DNA from: Hydnum rufescens UP504
Taxonomy: Eukaryota; Basidiomycota; Agaricomycetes; Cantharellales; Hydnaceae
NCBI GenBank assembly: GCA_014904985.1
Contig: MU128951.1
Span: 145,097-209,096, forward strand
Direction: 5' to 3'
Length of the DNA: 64,000 nucleotides
Under the pieces are notes generated by a model. That model ran no database searches. It saw only the letters and a program-made list of their open reading frames with translations, and was not told the DNA's origin. Position 1 is the stretch's first letter. Each line of letters starts with the position of its first letter. This document shows positions 47,580 through 60,185 of the stretch, one piece after another. The translations under genes and the position numbers were made by a program.

Positions 47580-48800
47580 ATGAGACGGGAACCTCTTCCC
47601 TTCAATGTCTTGCGCTCACTGCCTCGAATGGTAAAGGAGTTTCCTGTTGAATATTCACTGTGTAGGATGCCTCATCTTTGTGTGCCGTCTAGTCATGGCG
47701 CCCATTAAATTTATACAATCTTTGGAGACGTTCCCTTGGACCGGTTGCGGACGAAGTCAACTTTAGACGGTCCTCTATGACTCTTTTCCAACAGCGCTGG
47801 AGAAGTAAGCGCCTCGTCCGTGCATATCATGGTGATATGATCCCAGAGAAGAAGTTCAAGCGATGGTACCTTCCGCAACGACTACCGGACACCCGCATCC
47901 GAAAGACCGATGTGGGCAAGGAGGAGGAGCGATCTTACCTTCGGCTTGCTGTCGGACAGACAAAATGGTCGAACCGTGGGAAGGATGCTCAGGGGGTCCT
48001 TCGTCTTCGCGAGAAGGCTAATGCAGCCGCAACGAAGATTCCCCTTAGCAGTCTGATGTTCATCGAAGTGGAAAGGAGACTTGACACGTTTATATTTCGA
48101 TGCTGTTTCGCCCCCAGCGTATATCAGGCCCGACAGATGACTATTCACGGCAAAGTTCGTCTAAATGGACTGGTGGTAAGTATCCCACTAGGTCGTATTT
48201 ACGAAGAGTCCAATGACATCTGCCCCGTGTTCGTTAGCAAACTAATCCTAATATTAGGCTAAATCCCGGGGACATGGTTTCGGTAGATCCTCGAGCGATG
48301 ACCATTTTAACTCGACGGCCGACGACACCATCCCCAACACCAATACCTGATACATCCGACCCGAGGAGTTGGACTCATCGTCATTATTCGCGGTCGCCAA
48401 ATCTCGTACAGAACCCGATGTTTCTGATACGGACAAGAATTCAGCAGCCAGCGCGACAGAGCCTACATCATCATCTGATTCTGAATCGTCGGAGTCACTA
48501 TCCCCCCCAGCTACACCATCTAAACCCTCTCTCGACACTCCAATGGAACCAGTCTTCTCATTTCCTCCCTATTCCGCCCCGTTCCTTTTCCTTCCAGCCT
48601 ACATCGAGGCAAATTTCACCACTTGTTCCGCTGTGTACGTTCGGCACCCGACCGCACGGCCAGGTTATTCGGAAATTCCGACCCCTTATGATGCGGATGG
48701 CGAGGTGATGCGATTTGCGTGGGAGTGGTATTCAAAAGTAAGACCCAGGGCGCCGAGGAAGAATTCGGTATGGAAGAGTCCCGAGTTGGCAAGGTCATAG
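47580..48800 (+). CDS. Mitochondrial small ribosomal subunit protein uS4m (NAM9)
   Basis: Exon 1 is 47580-47630 (MRREPLPFNVLRSLPRM), joined after a 62-nt intron to SWRPLNLYNLWRRS (exon 2, 47693-48175). Exon 2 carries the S4 RNA-binding domain (RRLDTFIFRCCFAPSVYQARQ, HGKVRLNG). The third exon has LNPGDMVSVDPRAM, an acidic insert, and the family-typical end FPPYSAPFLFLPAYIEANF and VRHPTARPGYSEIP. Two frame problems: the exon 2-3 junction phase, and CCC at 48360-48362, where one more C joins IPDTSD to EELDSSSLF in frame. Confidence 0.9.
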
Positions 48801-48952
48801 ATGAGAACATCGGATGTCCTTGGGCCGACAGCGGGTGGGGAGCGTGGACCACTAGATGCTTCGCGATCAAGTCCTCTTTCGTTTGAGGGAAAGATTTGAT
48901 TATGCAAAATAGATACATCAATAAATATGCAGACGATACACTTAGGCACATA

Positions 48953-51900
48953 TCAGGATACAGATCCTCTCGTACTCCTCGGTTCAATCGATTGCCAGCG
49001 TGGTGGAGGTATAATGGCCTCGGTGAGGGGTGGAGGTTGTGACACCATCACTGGCTTAGGAAGTGCACTAGCATCCATCTCGAATCTTCCTTCTACACTA
49101 ATGCATAGGCAACCGCATCCTGAGACGCATCGGCCTTTCAACTTGTGATGCATCTGCTGCCAGCATCCAACATGAGTCACGTGAAGACATCTTAGGCAGG
49201 TCCGCCCGAGATCTGATGAGTGGGGTAAGTGTTGGCAAGAAAAAGACCAGTGAGCCACTTACTCCGAACAGGCAATCTACAAAGGGTACACGACGGTGGC
49301 AGACTCTCACTTCTGCTCTTCGATACAGTGCATATATCCTTGCCCACATGTGTGGGTTTGCCGCATATACGGCACAAAGAAGTAATGGCTGAGAAGCAAG
49401 TGTTAGTATGTGGACTATCGTCATAGCGGCAGTGCTCACTGAGTACTTGTTCCTTATCGACGTCCCAGACCCGAGAATTCTTTAGGAGCTCTGCCCGAAG
49501 GATCAAGTGATTCCAACGCCAGAGAATATCTGCATATGCGCGAATGTGGCCCTCACAGCGCAGCCGAATTTGACTATCGACTAGTCTGTAACATAGAGGG
49601 GTCGTTAGATACTGCAACGTAATGTACTTCTAGAATACGTACGGAGGCGCTGTTGCGTGAGGTATGTGAAGGGCCAACGATATCGCCGCATGTTTGGAAG
49701 TAGTGATCCTTTTGGGAGGCATGTTTTGTGACAGTGATGGTAATCGTCTTCGATAGCCTTGTGCAGCTGGAGTCGTATTGATTCGCACAGGGAATGCGTC
49801 CGTTTTGGATTTTGATGTCGTTTGAAAATCAGAAGCGCCGGTCCCGTGCGCAGGGGGTAGAACGCTTCTTCTTCGTCTGAGCTCTGCCATAGCGCTGTTC
49901 ACCGCGGATGAAGGAGAGGAGGGTCCGTGGAGATTTTCAATGTTTGGGCGAGTGGGTTCCGAGGGCGTTCGCTTGGTATTGGGCGAACTTCCATCTGAAC
50001 CTCCACCAAGAATGCGATAGCCAGAGAACCAAGAAGCTTTGGACGAAGACAAGGGACCTGAACTAGGAGATGAAGATGGTATGGATGGGAGACGAGGGAC
50101 AGGAGGTTGAACTGGCGTTGATGTGGGAACACGTGGGTTCCCCGGACGCAGGGCAAAATAATCAATGCTCAGTCGAAGAGTCGGGGTGGAAGAAGGTCGT
50201 GCGGTGCCAAATGACACTCGTGGAGCTACAGAATAACCGTGAACATTCTCTATCATTACAGAACGCGCTTGGACATACCACGTTGCGGAGCAAGCGCATC
50301 CACGCTGAGGAGAAGTACAGACAACATTGCCAGCATTTGTAAATCCTTCTGAATCGAGTATTCGTCGTAACTGCAAGGGTGGAACTCCGGGGGTCAAGGC
50401 GCGAAGATCAGGAATGAGTGATGAATGTCTTACATTATATGGAACATAGTCCGAAAATCCTTCCGAAGAATCGGTCGGGCCCCCGACACAGAGGGGCCGG
50501 AGGAATCGAAAGACGAAGTCGAATACTCTCCAGACTTCGGTATGACATGTAAAAGGAGGTCATGTAACATGCTCCAAACCCGCGCATGGTCAGATCGTCG
50601 ATGGCTCGTGGCCACCTCCGAGTTCCTCAAGCAAAAAGCAACGGGATCTTGGCTGGACACTACGTAGTCGGCACCCAGGGAGCGGTCGAGAACGTCGACG
50701 TGGCTCAGGTCTTTGATTATCAATACAGAGCGTGGATGAGAAGGCCTCGAGTCACGAGTGCGAGAACGCTTGGGCAATTTAATGACGGTGAGGATGGGAA
50801 GACAAGATTATGCGGAGGAGTGGAGAAAGACACACCTGGGCAGGCTTCATGACTAGGGCGTCAGTGAAGTTGGACCGCCTCTTTCGACGTTCCGCATAAT
50901 CCCGAGATACGAATGGGCCATCAGTCGCGAGCCTAGACAAACCCCACATAGCGTCGATAAGGGTTCCACTTGAAGAACGATGGACATCAGGTTGGATTGA
51001 TGCGATCGAACGTGTGGGGGAATCGGCTCCTCGAGAAACCAAGACTTTGGAAGTGCTTGACTGGAACAAGCACACTAGTTGGCCTGAAAATATCACCAGT
51101 TACATGGTCAGAAATGGGTAAGGAATGGTCTCTTCCAAGTATGCTCACCATCTGGCCCAAAGATTCCTTGTGTGTGACGCGCTCGTGGTAGGCTTTGATG
51201 ATTGAGGAGGACCGGAGTAGGATCGTTATTTTGTACACTCGCTGGGATTTCATGATCCGAGTCTGAGTCCGGCAGACTCGGTCGCTTGTACTGTCCGAGA
51301 AGGAATAAGATACACAACTCCAAGGCAGGTGCTTGTGATCCCAGGATCTTTCGCAAATTCCGCAACAAGATCGCCCGAGTCTTGAGAGGTATGGACGTTC
51401 CTTTTTCAATTTCAACGGATGGCTTGGAATTAGGCGATAGGGAGCGGGGATAATCCTTGGGGAAGTTAAAGAATGTCACGCGAAGGAATGTGGAACCACT
51501 CTCTCCCCAAGGCCCATACAGTGTAAACGTACACATCATTTTCCGCTTCGAAGTGTCGGTCTATAAACAACCGCTGATCAGTTACCTGGACGAATCTACA
51601 GGTACCACCTTGCCTTCTCGTGTTGCACTTTGCCAGCGAGTTTCTTCACAACAATAGAAACTCTACCCAGATACTTGAGGATAAGCCTCAACGCTCCACG
51701 TTCTCAGGACCTTCGAAGCACTTACTCGTCGGCAAGGTCTTGGGGCATATCGGCGTCCACACGGAACGAATCTTGAGAATGGCTCTGGCTGCTGTTCACA
51801 GTTGATGCCATACGGGCTCTAGACGGCGCACGAGATGACAAATTACTATCACCACGGTATGGAGCGGCGCTCTTTTCTCGGTCAACTTTAACGCTAGAGA

Positions 51901-53810
51901 ACCACGCAATTTGATCTATTCCTCTTCGGCGCGGTCGACCACGATGTGGAGGTAGGGTCATTGAGACAGTCGGACTAGGGGGGGATGAACCTTTGTTTTC
52001 AGGAGATAGGATCGCACCCGAAACTGGCGAAATAGCCAATGACCGGTGCTCAGCAGGAGTCGCGAGGAGATGTGTTCCGCCTCTCAGGCCACTATGGTAG
52101 CTTCCCGAAGACTCTTTCCCTCCATCCGTATCGGGCTCATTGGGCAGAGTACGGTAGGTGATATTGGGGGCCCCATGGCGTGGAATGTGGACCTGTATGA
52201 CAGTTTCGGTGGATGATGGGTGCGATTAAGGATCGTTAACACTGACTTTAATCGGTGCACCACGCACGAATCCAGCACTCTTTCATGCATATTCCACATC
52301 AGAGGATAAAGATGTTAAAGCCTCGCATGAGAGTGGCTTACCTCTTGAATCACAGGTGTTATGGATTCGAGTTTGACCGTCCGATCATTGGCAAGGGTAA
52401 CCAGCTGAAACTCCCGGTCGTCTGAGGCACAGAGAATTGAGAGAAGATAGTGGAGGTGAAGCGGTCCGAACTCACCGAATGAGAGGTCGGCGCCTCCCTT
52501 GACACGCCAAACATACTCTTTAACAAGACTTGTACGGGCGAAGTCTGCAATGGGGTGGTCGAGATGGTCAAGGTTATACATCTCCAGAACGTTGCTTCCA
52601 CGTTGAGGCAGACTTAAGACGCCGTTTCCAAAAGGTAGATGACGCGCTCGCCATACTGGGTAAGAGGTTTGGATTTCGGCGATCGGCGTGGACAGGCTGG
52701 AATGATATGCTTCGTCAGATGGTGCGCCAAGAGAATTGAGGTCCCATCTTTTAATGGTTTTGTCAAGGGAGCAAGTGACAATCTCGTTCGGGGTAGTGCG
52801 AGACCAATCAATGCCGTAGATCTTGGCATTGTGAGCTCGTATGGTGGCGAGAGGCAATGCTCCTTTCTACAAGGCCATTGGCGTTAGGAAGAGACCGGAA
52901 ACTATTTGGAAACATCAATACCCTGTCGTCCCAGATGTGCACACACCCCCGATGGGAGGATGCCAGAATATTTGGATTCCGTCTGTTCCATTTCACTTGG
53001 GTAGCAGCATCTTGAATAACGACGTGCATCAAATCATTAAGCCGGAGGATCATAAACCCGAAAGCGTTCGCACCATTCCACGCACACAATCCCATGACAT
53101 TCTTTTTCGCATTTTCTCGAAGATCCCATATCCATACCCAACTATCAATAGAACAACTTGCTGCACCAAGCGGATGTCATACCAGTAACGTGAACCATAG
53201 AAGTGGAGGAAGAACACTAACCAACTATATTTTCAAAATGGCCATGCCAGTTTATATCAGTGATAGCTCGAAAATGGCCGTGTAATATATTTTGGATAGA
53301 CGATTGGCTTCGAAGCTTCAGGTTCCAAATGAGAAGCTTCTGGCTCGATGTCGACACGATAAGTTCAGAGCTCGTTGGATGTGGACTATGGCCCAATCTA
53401 AATGAGGATATAACAGTGCTGGAAATGACAGAAGGACCCACTTCCACTGGACATCTGCTACCTCCCATGTACCGCCTTGGGGAAGAAACCTAGGTGTTTC
53501 GCGTGGATGTTCTAAGTCGACAATGAACAAGCCTTTGCGACTGGATTATGGTGTCCCAGTAAATGATTACAGATGAGAGACAGCCACGGGAGAACCTTAC
53601 GCAGCAAGCACTAAGTCTCTATTCCCCGGAGAGATGCTCATCTGAAGCACAGAGTTAAACGAAAGCCCCCAATATTTATTGTACTTGACGTACGTTGCCG
53701 ACAACCTCCTTGATAGCAATCGTAATGCCCTGACCAAAGAAATCATCGTCAAGACCATCGGAATGCTCTGCTGCTTTCTGGGTGACAGCGGCAGGTTCAT
53801 GCTCTTCCAT
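48953..53810 (-). CDS. WDR59/SEA3-type protein of the SEA (GATOR2-like) complex
   Basis: Multi-exon gene starting at 53810 (MEEHEPAAVTQ). It has N-terminal WD40 repeats (KGLFIVDLEHPRETPRFLPQG, LLIWNL, HFRAITDINWH, HNAKIYGIDWSRTTPNEIVTCSLDKTIKRWDL), then an RWD domain near 51500 (FNFPKDYPRSLSPN). After a Ser/Pro-rich middle comes a C-terminal zinc module (CRICGKP, SCTLCRLPVR, LACLRCLHVTHVGCW, CVSGCGCLC). WD40-RWD-RING is the architecture of WDR59/Sea3, which acts on the vacuole/lysosome in amino-acid signalling to TORC1. It is convergent with uS4m (about 150 bp between stops) and divergent from YIF1 (88 bp). Confidence 0.88.
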
Positions 53811-53898
53811 CCTCCACAGCGGGTGCCGGGCGATGAGCCAACCAATTTGCTTCCGCCACCCCCGATACCTCTCCAAGAAACGAGTTAATCGTCAACAT

Positions 53899-55230
53899 AT
53901 GCAGCCACAATATGTAGATATTCCCCATACTCTCTTAGAAGAGGGTCCACTGACGCTGCTGTTTAGAATTCCCGTTCGCCCCCTCCGCTTCATCATCCCC
54001 AACCAACCCATCCACACTACGAAATCCCAGAACCACCGGGACGCCGGTTTCTGCCCAGGGTGAACCTGGGGGCTATATGCGATTTCAGGGCTCGCCCCAA
54101 CCTGTTCCATATGCCGCGCACACGTCGAATCGTGTTCCTAACGTTGCGGGCTATGGCCCTCAATACCAGACATTTGCTGGCACAGTTCCAATGCATCCTT
54201 TAGGCCCTAGTGTGCCCCTGGTGCCAAATCTTACTGCCTGGGGCGTCAATGACGCTACTGCACAGATGGGAATGCAATTTGGCCGAAGCGCAGTCGCTGC
54301 TGGCCAAGACTATGTAGAGAAGAACGTGAGCAAGAATGCATTGAATTCGAGCCTCATTCTTACCAGCAATGGCATCCAGATCAATACCTATCTGCCAGTC
54401 TCGCTCCTTAAACACCAATTCAACGTGTCTAACTCTTATGTGCTCCAAAAATTACGTCTGGTGATTTTCCCCTGGCGACATCGACCGTGGTCTCGTCAAG
54501 TTCGCAAATCCGATGCCGGTCAGAATGAGGGGTGGAAACCCCCCCGTGAGGATATAAACAGCCCAGATCTCTATATACCGTGTAGGTGTCTATCCTGTCC
54601 CTTGTGTGGGTGCAGGGGAAATTGACTGGTGGCTCAGCCATGGCTATTGTCACCTATGTGCTCCTTGCGGCCCTACATGCTGGATTGCAGAAGCGGTTCA
54701 ACCCAGAAATGCTCGGCGTCACTTCGTCGAAAGCATTCGGAGTCATCCTGTCGGATTTTTTGATCATCAAACTTGGATGCTATGCACTAGCTATCTCTGG
54801 CCAAGGACAGGTGGTGGATATCTTTGCGTACTCAGGATACAAATTTGAAGGGTGGGTCTCGCCCGCTTTGATCTGACTACTCTCAATTATCTGACATGAC
54901 CTGCCAGAATTGTGGTCACATTGCTAGCCCGATTGTTAGGCGTCAGGGGGTTTTTATATTGGGCGATCTTTCTGTATACGTTTGTGGCAAATGCCTTTTT
55001 TATGGTGAGTCGGTGTCGTTGTTCCCGTTAGGAAAAATTGATGTCCGAGGTCTTGTCATTAGCTTCGATCGCTGCGTTATGTCGTGCTTCCTGATCCTAC
55101 GACGTCGCCGAGCAATGTGTCCGTCGGGAATTCACATATTGTCACACACTCGCAGCGAGGGCAGCGACGGAATTTTTTGCTGTTTGTCGCGGCGAGTCAA
55201 ATATTGTGGATGTGGGTTCTTGCAGTGTAG
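53899..55230 (+). CDS. YIF1: Golgi membrane protein YIF1
   Basis: Exon 1 is 53899-53913 (MQPQY); exon 2 starts at 53967 with a Pro/His-rich head. The conserved core follows: NDATAQMGMQFGRSAVAAGQDYVEKN, LLKHQFNVSNSYVLQKLRLV and PWRHRPWSR. Membrane helices come next (SAMAIVTYVLLAALHAGL, IILSDFLIIKLGCYAL-like, FLYWAIFLYTFVANAFF, RRNFLLFVAASQILWMW). YIF1 works with Yip1 in ER-to-Golgi vesicle transport. The head joins the core only with one more G in GGG 54038-54040 (EPPG to TPVSAQGEPGG). Confidence 0.92.
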
Positions 55231-55667
55231 GAGCGGCGGGACTACCCTGAGGATGCTCCCCATTTACGCTAGCTTACGGCCATCCCAGTCATGCATGTAA
55301 TTAGAGTTCAGTGTTTCTGATGGAAATATTTGAGCGGCTCAACGGACGGAGTTTAGCGGCGCGACAGGAGTTTGATTGGAGACGACAAGTTGTGTTTCTG
55401 GAGAGGAATTGCACGTCGCCGTTGCACTCGCCTTCAGCTTGCTCGCCGCCAGCTTGTTCTTTTTCGTGGCGGGTCGAGTTCGTTTTCGCTTTACTCTAAC
55501 CTATCCCTCTTCGTGTGCGTATCTTCTCATCACACTCGTTTTCTCCCGGTCTACCCCCGTCCCTCCTTGCTCGCTCGCCCCTAGCTATCCTTGTTTCTGT
55601 GGTCTTTTCTGACCTGATCCGCTTCCTTTGCGTTCTTTTCTTACATTAAAATACCGTTCCTTTCGCC

Positions 55668-58034
55668 ATGCTCGACGATGAGCAGTACCCAAGCTTCTCT
55701 CCATACTCTTCCTCCCTCCCACCTGCCTACGCCGGCTTTGACCTCGAGATGAAGGTGGCTCTCTCTCTTGTCGCCTCGATGCATCCTACTCATCCCTTTC
55801 TGCCGACCCCAGCGTGCTCAGGATTCTATTGGAGGACCCGACGCAGTTAAGAAAGCCCGTCAGTATCCCCCTGGTAACAGTGTGCTCCCAAGCATGGGTT
55901 CTGACCATCCCACTGATCCTGCTTGCTAGGTTACGAACCAGCGTACTACAACGGCATCGGCCAAACCAGCTCACCCGCCTCTCTCTATAATTCGAATAAT
56001 GCTATTTTAGCTGCTTCCAACGGCCCCACTATGAGCCTAGTCAACGGTGTCCAGCCCAACGGTCTCGGTTACAGCAACAACAGTCCTCAGGGCCAGCCAC
56101 CCCCCAGTCCAAATTCCGTCATCAGTCAACAGAACGTTTTTGCTCAGCAGGCAGCGCAGCAACAGCAGCAGCAGCAGTTCTTCCAGGCTCAGGTCCAGCA
56201 GCAACAGCAACAGCAGCAACAGCAGCTGAACATGGGAATGAACATGGGACTTCTGAACGGAGGCATGGGCCTGATGGGCGCTGGTGTGCCTAATATGTTC
56301 AACGGAATGCCTATGGCCATGCCATTTGGCTTTCCGATGGCCGCCAATTTCCAGCCGGTTAGTTTTCAGATCATCGTCACTCAATCGTCTCTAATGTGCA
56401 CTTCGTTTATAGGCTGGTCTTAACCTAGGCGGGCAGGTAGCGCTTACTCAGCAGCAAGTCGCTGCCGCCAATGCCGTGGGTAACCAGACAGGACGTACGG
56501 TTTATATCGGAAACCTTCCTGCGGACGCCTCCGTTGATGAGCTACTTAACCTGGTTCGATTTGGGCCAATCGAGTCTGTCCGCGTTCTCCCCGAGAAATC
56601 CTGCGTATTTATCTCTTTTCTCGATGGCTCCACTGCGGCTGCGTTCCACTCGGATGCCACGATCAAAAAGCTCTCCCTTCATGGACAAGAGCTCAAAATT
56701 GGCTGGGGAAAACCTAGCCCTGTTCCCAGTCAAGTCCTCCTATCTATTACGCAAAGTAATGCTTCAAGAAATGTCTATCTTGGTGGATTGGACGAGTCGA
56801 TGACTGAGGAGATGTTGCGAGACGATCTCGGAAGATTTGGTTTGATCGATCAAGTAAAGATTGTCAGGGACAAAAACATTGGCTTTGTGCACTTCCTGAG
56901 TATCTCCATTGCCACCAAGGTGGGTTGTGCCTGTCGCGTTTACCTGCATCTTTGACGAGGGTTCTAATGCGTACGGTTTCAGGTTGTAGCCACCCTGCCT
57001 ACCGAACCTGCCTGGGCTGGGAAGCGAGTCAATTACGGCAAGGACAGATGCGCATATGTGCCCAAGTCCCAACAACAGATCGCTGCTCCGACTATGCATG
57101 GACAAACTCCTGCAGTCCAACAGCTTAGTCCCCTCGTTAGCATGGCCTTCCCTCCATTTTCTCCATTGGCCACTCCAAGTTTCGGTGGTTTACCTGGCTA
57201 CGACAGTCCTACGAATCAGGCGTTCGCCGCAATGGCAGTTGCGGGCCAGCAGCTGAATCGAACTGTTTACCTCGGTAACATTCATCCTGAGACCACTACT
57301 GAAGATTTGTGTAACGCAATTCGCGGAGGAGTCATCCAGAGCATCAGATATATGCAGGACAAACATATTGCTGTGAGTCTTTTCTTCGGGATGATGTCTC
57401 GAGCCGAACTCACCTTGTGTGCTTCAGTTTGTAACATTTGTCGATGCGGCGGCGGCATTTACGTTCCATCAAGTCGCTACCTATCAGGGGTTGACGCTTA
57501 ATAATCGTCGACTGAAAGTAGGATGGGGGAAGAATTCTGGGCCTTTATCGCCTGCTCTCGCTTTATCGATCCATGCTGGCGCGACGCGAAATGTGTACGT
57601 TGGCAACATCGAAGACTTCGAAACATTCAGTGTCGAGAAGCTCAAGCGGGATTTCGGCGAGTATGGTGACATCGAACTCGTGAACTATTTAAAGGAAAAG
57701 TGTGTAATTCTTCCCTGGCCATTGTGTTGTTTGTACCGTATGCTAACAATATCCTTCCAGAAACTGTGCCTTTGTCAACTTTACCAACATTTCCAACGCC
57801 ATAAAGGCGATCGATGCGATCAAGAATAAACCGGATTATGCTAATCTTCGCATTGCGCATGGTAAAGACCGATGCGCGAACGCGCCACGGTCGGGCCCTC
57901 AAGGCGGTGGCACAATTCGTCGAACCAGTGGTGCTCCTCCGAGCCCAAACCCCCTCGGGCCGGACGGTATCGACGGTGAGAATACCTCAGACGTGGTCGA
58001 ACCCGAAGTTAGTCTTGTTGTAGATGGGGTATGA
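55668..58034 (+). CDS. NRD1-type protein with four RRMs
   Basis: Exon 1 (MLDDEQYPSFSPYSSS to LEMK) joins RAQDSIGGPDAVKKARQYPPG and then YEPAYYNGIGQ. A Gln-rich stretch follows at 56145-56225, then a Met/Gly-rich segment. Four RRMs follow: RTVYIGNLPADASVDEL with CVFISFLD; RNVYLGGLDESMTEEM with IGFVHFLS; RTVYLGNIHPETTTEDL with AFVTFVDA; RNVYVGNIEDFETFSVEKL with CAFVNFTNI. The order and spacing match S. pombe Nrd1, a UUCU-binding regulator of differentiation and cytokinesis mRNA. Introns are short, and one lies within an RRM at the RNP1 strand. Confidence 0.88.
56145..56225 (+). repeat. CAG/CAA repeat encoding poly-Gln
   Basis: Two blocks of CAG/CAA codons in the RRM protein encode two Gln-rich runs (about 8 and 10 Gln), separated by FFQAQV. 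Such tracts vary in length between strains and are typical of RNA-granule proteins. Confidence 0.9.
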
Positions 58035-58939
58035 ATGTGGACCCTCGTTCTCCAGCTTCAGTCCCTCCCACGCCGCCTACCCCATCCATTTCAGTTGGTG
58101 TGAGGGCTCATTGGGCTTTTTTCGTTGTTATTCTCATCCTCTGTTTATGTTTCTAATCTCACTTGTTTCAATCACTCCTTCGGTGCCATTCGTGTGTCTT
58201 CCCACCTATTTATACTATTCAACCGTCCACAGTATACATATTGACCACGTATCCCCTACCGAACTTGTGCGGACATGCAGTTATAGTAGTCTTTCTCTTG
58301 GTCTCTATTACTCGTAGCGTTTTCAGTATTACCCGCCTGTCTCCCTGCGTTTGCAATATCATACTGAACTGGCTGTGAACGTTATCAGACAGTCTTGCAA
58401 TAATATTTTTTGCCAGTGCTTTGGCGAGCGACAAAGCAGGAATGGCATGAACAAGCGGTGCACGGCTACTGCAGTGCACAAAGTTGGGGACTCCCTAAAA
58501 CGGCCAAGAGCGCCGGAGCCAACCTGCCATATCCCCGGTGACGGGAAACGAGCGCCGTGCCGCACATGTATTCCATGGTCCATCGAGAAGTACGAGAACT
58601 TGCAGTTCTGTATCGATGTTTCAGGCGTATGATGATATGATCCGTTAAAGCACCTTGCCCTCACGGAGGGCGCTGCCCATGTGGCCTTGTGGGGGTGGCA
58701 TGCACTGCTTACATCGGGCTTTTTGCACCGACCATCCAAGCTCCTTTAGCTGATAGCATGGAAATGATCTGTTGTTCCTAAGTGGATGTGTTGATTCACG
58801 TAACTTCGGATTCCATAGCTGCTGATAGGAAAGAACATGGAATCTGGTTAGTCACGGGGTCCAGACTCGCTTGCCCTGGGGAACGTAGGCGCATATTGTG
58901 ACATGAAGGTGAGTGGGACCTCGGGAGTGCCGAGCTCGG
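58035..58939. other. Intergenic interval
   Basis: 3' flank of the RRM gene, followed by sequence without a supportable gene. The minus frame 58359-58739 has no recognisable motif. Confidence 0.45.
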
Positions 58940-59348
58940 ATGGCAGCCAGGTTCGGCCAAATATTAGCCAGACTGAATCGAATGCGGCGCTCGTTCGTCT
59001 ATTCCATTCGGCTTTACAACGTTCATTCCTCACTGGACCCGAAATTCCCAGTGATCGCTTCATTCCAGCAGCGAAGACCTTTTCAGTCTCCTTCCGTAAG
59101 GTAAAGTGTTTGAGGCCGTTATCGCTCACTGTCTCTATAGCTCGATAACGAACGTAATGATTGGCTTATTGAAGGGGACTGAGTTTCCTCCTATCTCCCC
59201 AGGCCCAAGTATAAATCTTTCGGTTGTGTATGTTACTATTATTGGCCGCGTATCGCGATTGTGTGGGACTGTTCTTGGTTCGCCACGAGTGACCCTAAAT
59301 GGGATGCCTTGCGAGATTAGGGTCCAGGGTTTCGTTGCGACCGTTTAA
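58940..59348 (+). CDS. Possible small mitochondrial protein, unknown
   Basis: Exon 1 from 58940 (MAARFGQILARLNRMRRSF) is Arg-rich and acid-free, like a mitochondrial presequence. It ends at a GTAAAG donor at about 59101. After a short intron ending CTATAG the frame continues (ITNVMIGLLKGTEFPP, INLSVVYVTIIGRVSRL) to the stop at 59348. The beta-strand-like end could suggest an OB-fold, but I do not recognise the family and the gene may not be real. Confidence 0.35.
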
Positions 59349-59569
59349 GCCTCGAATGAAGATACAGTCATATCGGTGTTTTGCCACGCGTTCTCAGGCA
59401 TCCATGTTTACATGCAACGATAACGGACCTTAGGTCTTTTTTTGTGCGAGCGAATCCCTTGACCAAACTGAGTCGATCAAGATCGTAATTCCGCAATCCG
59501 ATAAAGCGCCGCCGTCAAGCGATGCTTAATTGTAAATCGCCCCATAAAAGTGCAGCTAGTTTCAAGCTT

Positions 59570-60042
59570 ATGTGGATTTCGTACCGTAGATTCATGATCC
59601 CTTCATCTTCATTCGAGTCGCCTCTCCCACCACACAAAACCACTGACACCCCTCGCGATCAATCGCTGCATGCATGGCTTCGCACCCTCGATGAATCACT
59701 ACAATGGGAGAGACTCGTGGGGAGTTACGGCCGTACGTTATGATTTCCCCACACTGTGTCCATGAAATCCTTGCATAACCGTGCAATGGACAGTGGATGC
59801 CAGTTCATGCAAATCGAGCAACTCCACAGCCAACGCTCTACGTTTCCTGGGAGCCTTGAAGCGCGATTTCCCAGAGACCCTGCTAGACGACCGCCTATTC
59901 GTGAGTGTTCAGCCTTGGCCATGCGATGTAGGTTGATGGCATCTACTAGACCTCATTTTTCGAAGAATTACTTGGACCTCCATGTGGGGTCAAAAAGGAT
60001 GTAGCGTGGCATAGGTTCCAGGGGTGGGGTGTAGGGCGATGA
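59570..60042 (+). CDS. Small orphan protein, three exons
   Basis: Exons 59570-59732, 59794-59900 and 59950-60042; about 120 residues. The phases agree (1, then 0), and donors and acceptors are good (GTACGT/ACAG, GTGAGT/CTAG). Readable parts are HAWLRTLDESLQWERLVGSYG, ANALRFLGALKRDFPETLLDD and FFEELLGPPCGVKKDVAWHRF. Family not recognised. It sits 143 bp before the ABC ATPase gene on the same strand. A start at 59594 is also possible. Confidence 0.6.
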
Positions 60043-60185
60043 CAGGCACATCAAAGTATGAACGTGATTATACAGGGGCGCCGAGTGTAATATCGTTTCG
60101 AACAAAACATCGACAAACATCGAACCCTCTCCACTTTGTCTGTAAAGTTCCCCATTTGAGTCCACATCAAAACTTGCTCTCAGAA

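Noticed and set aside
55740..55930. Frameshift at the start of the four-RRM protein
   Set aside because: Two short introns (GTGGCT to CCCCAG and GTAACA to TTGCTAG) give a continuous frame.
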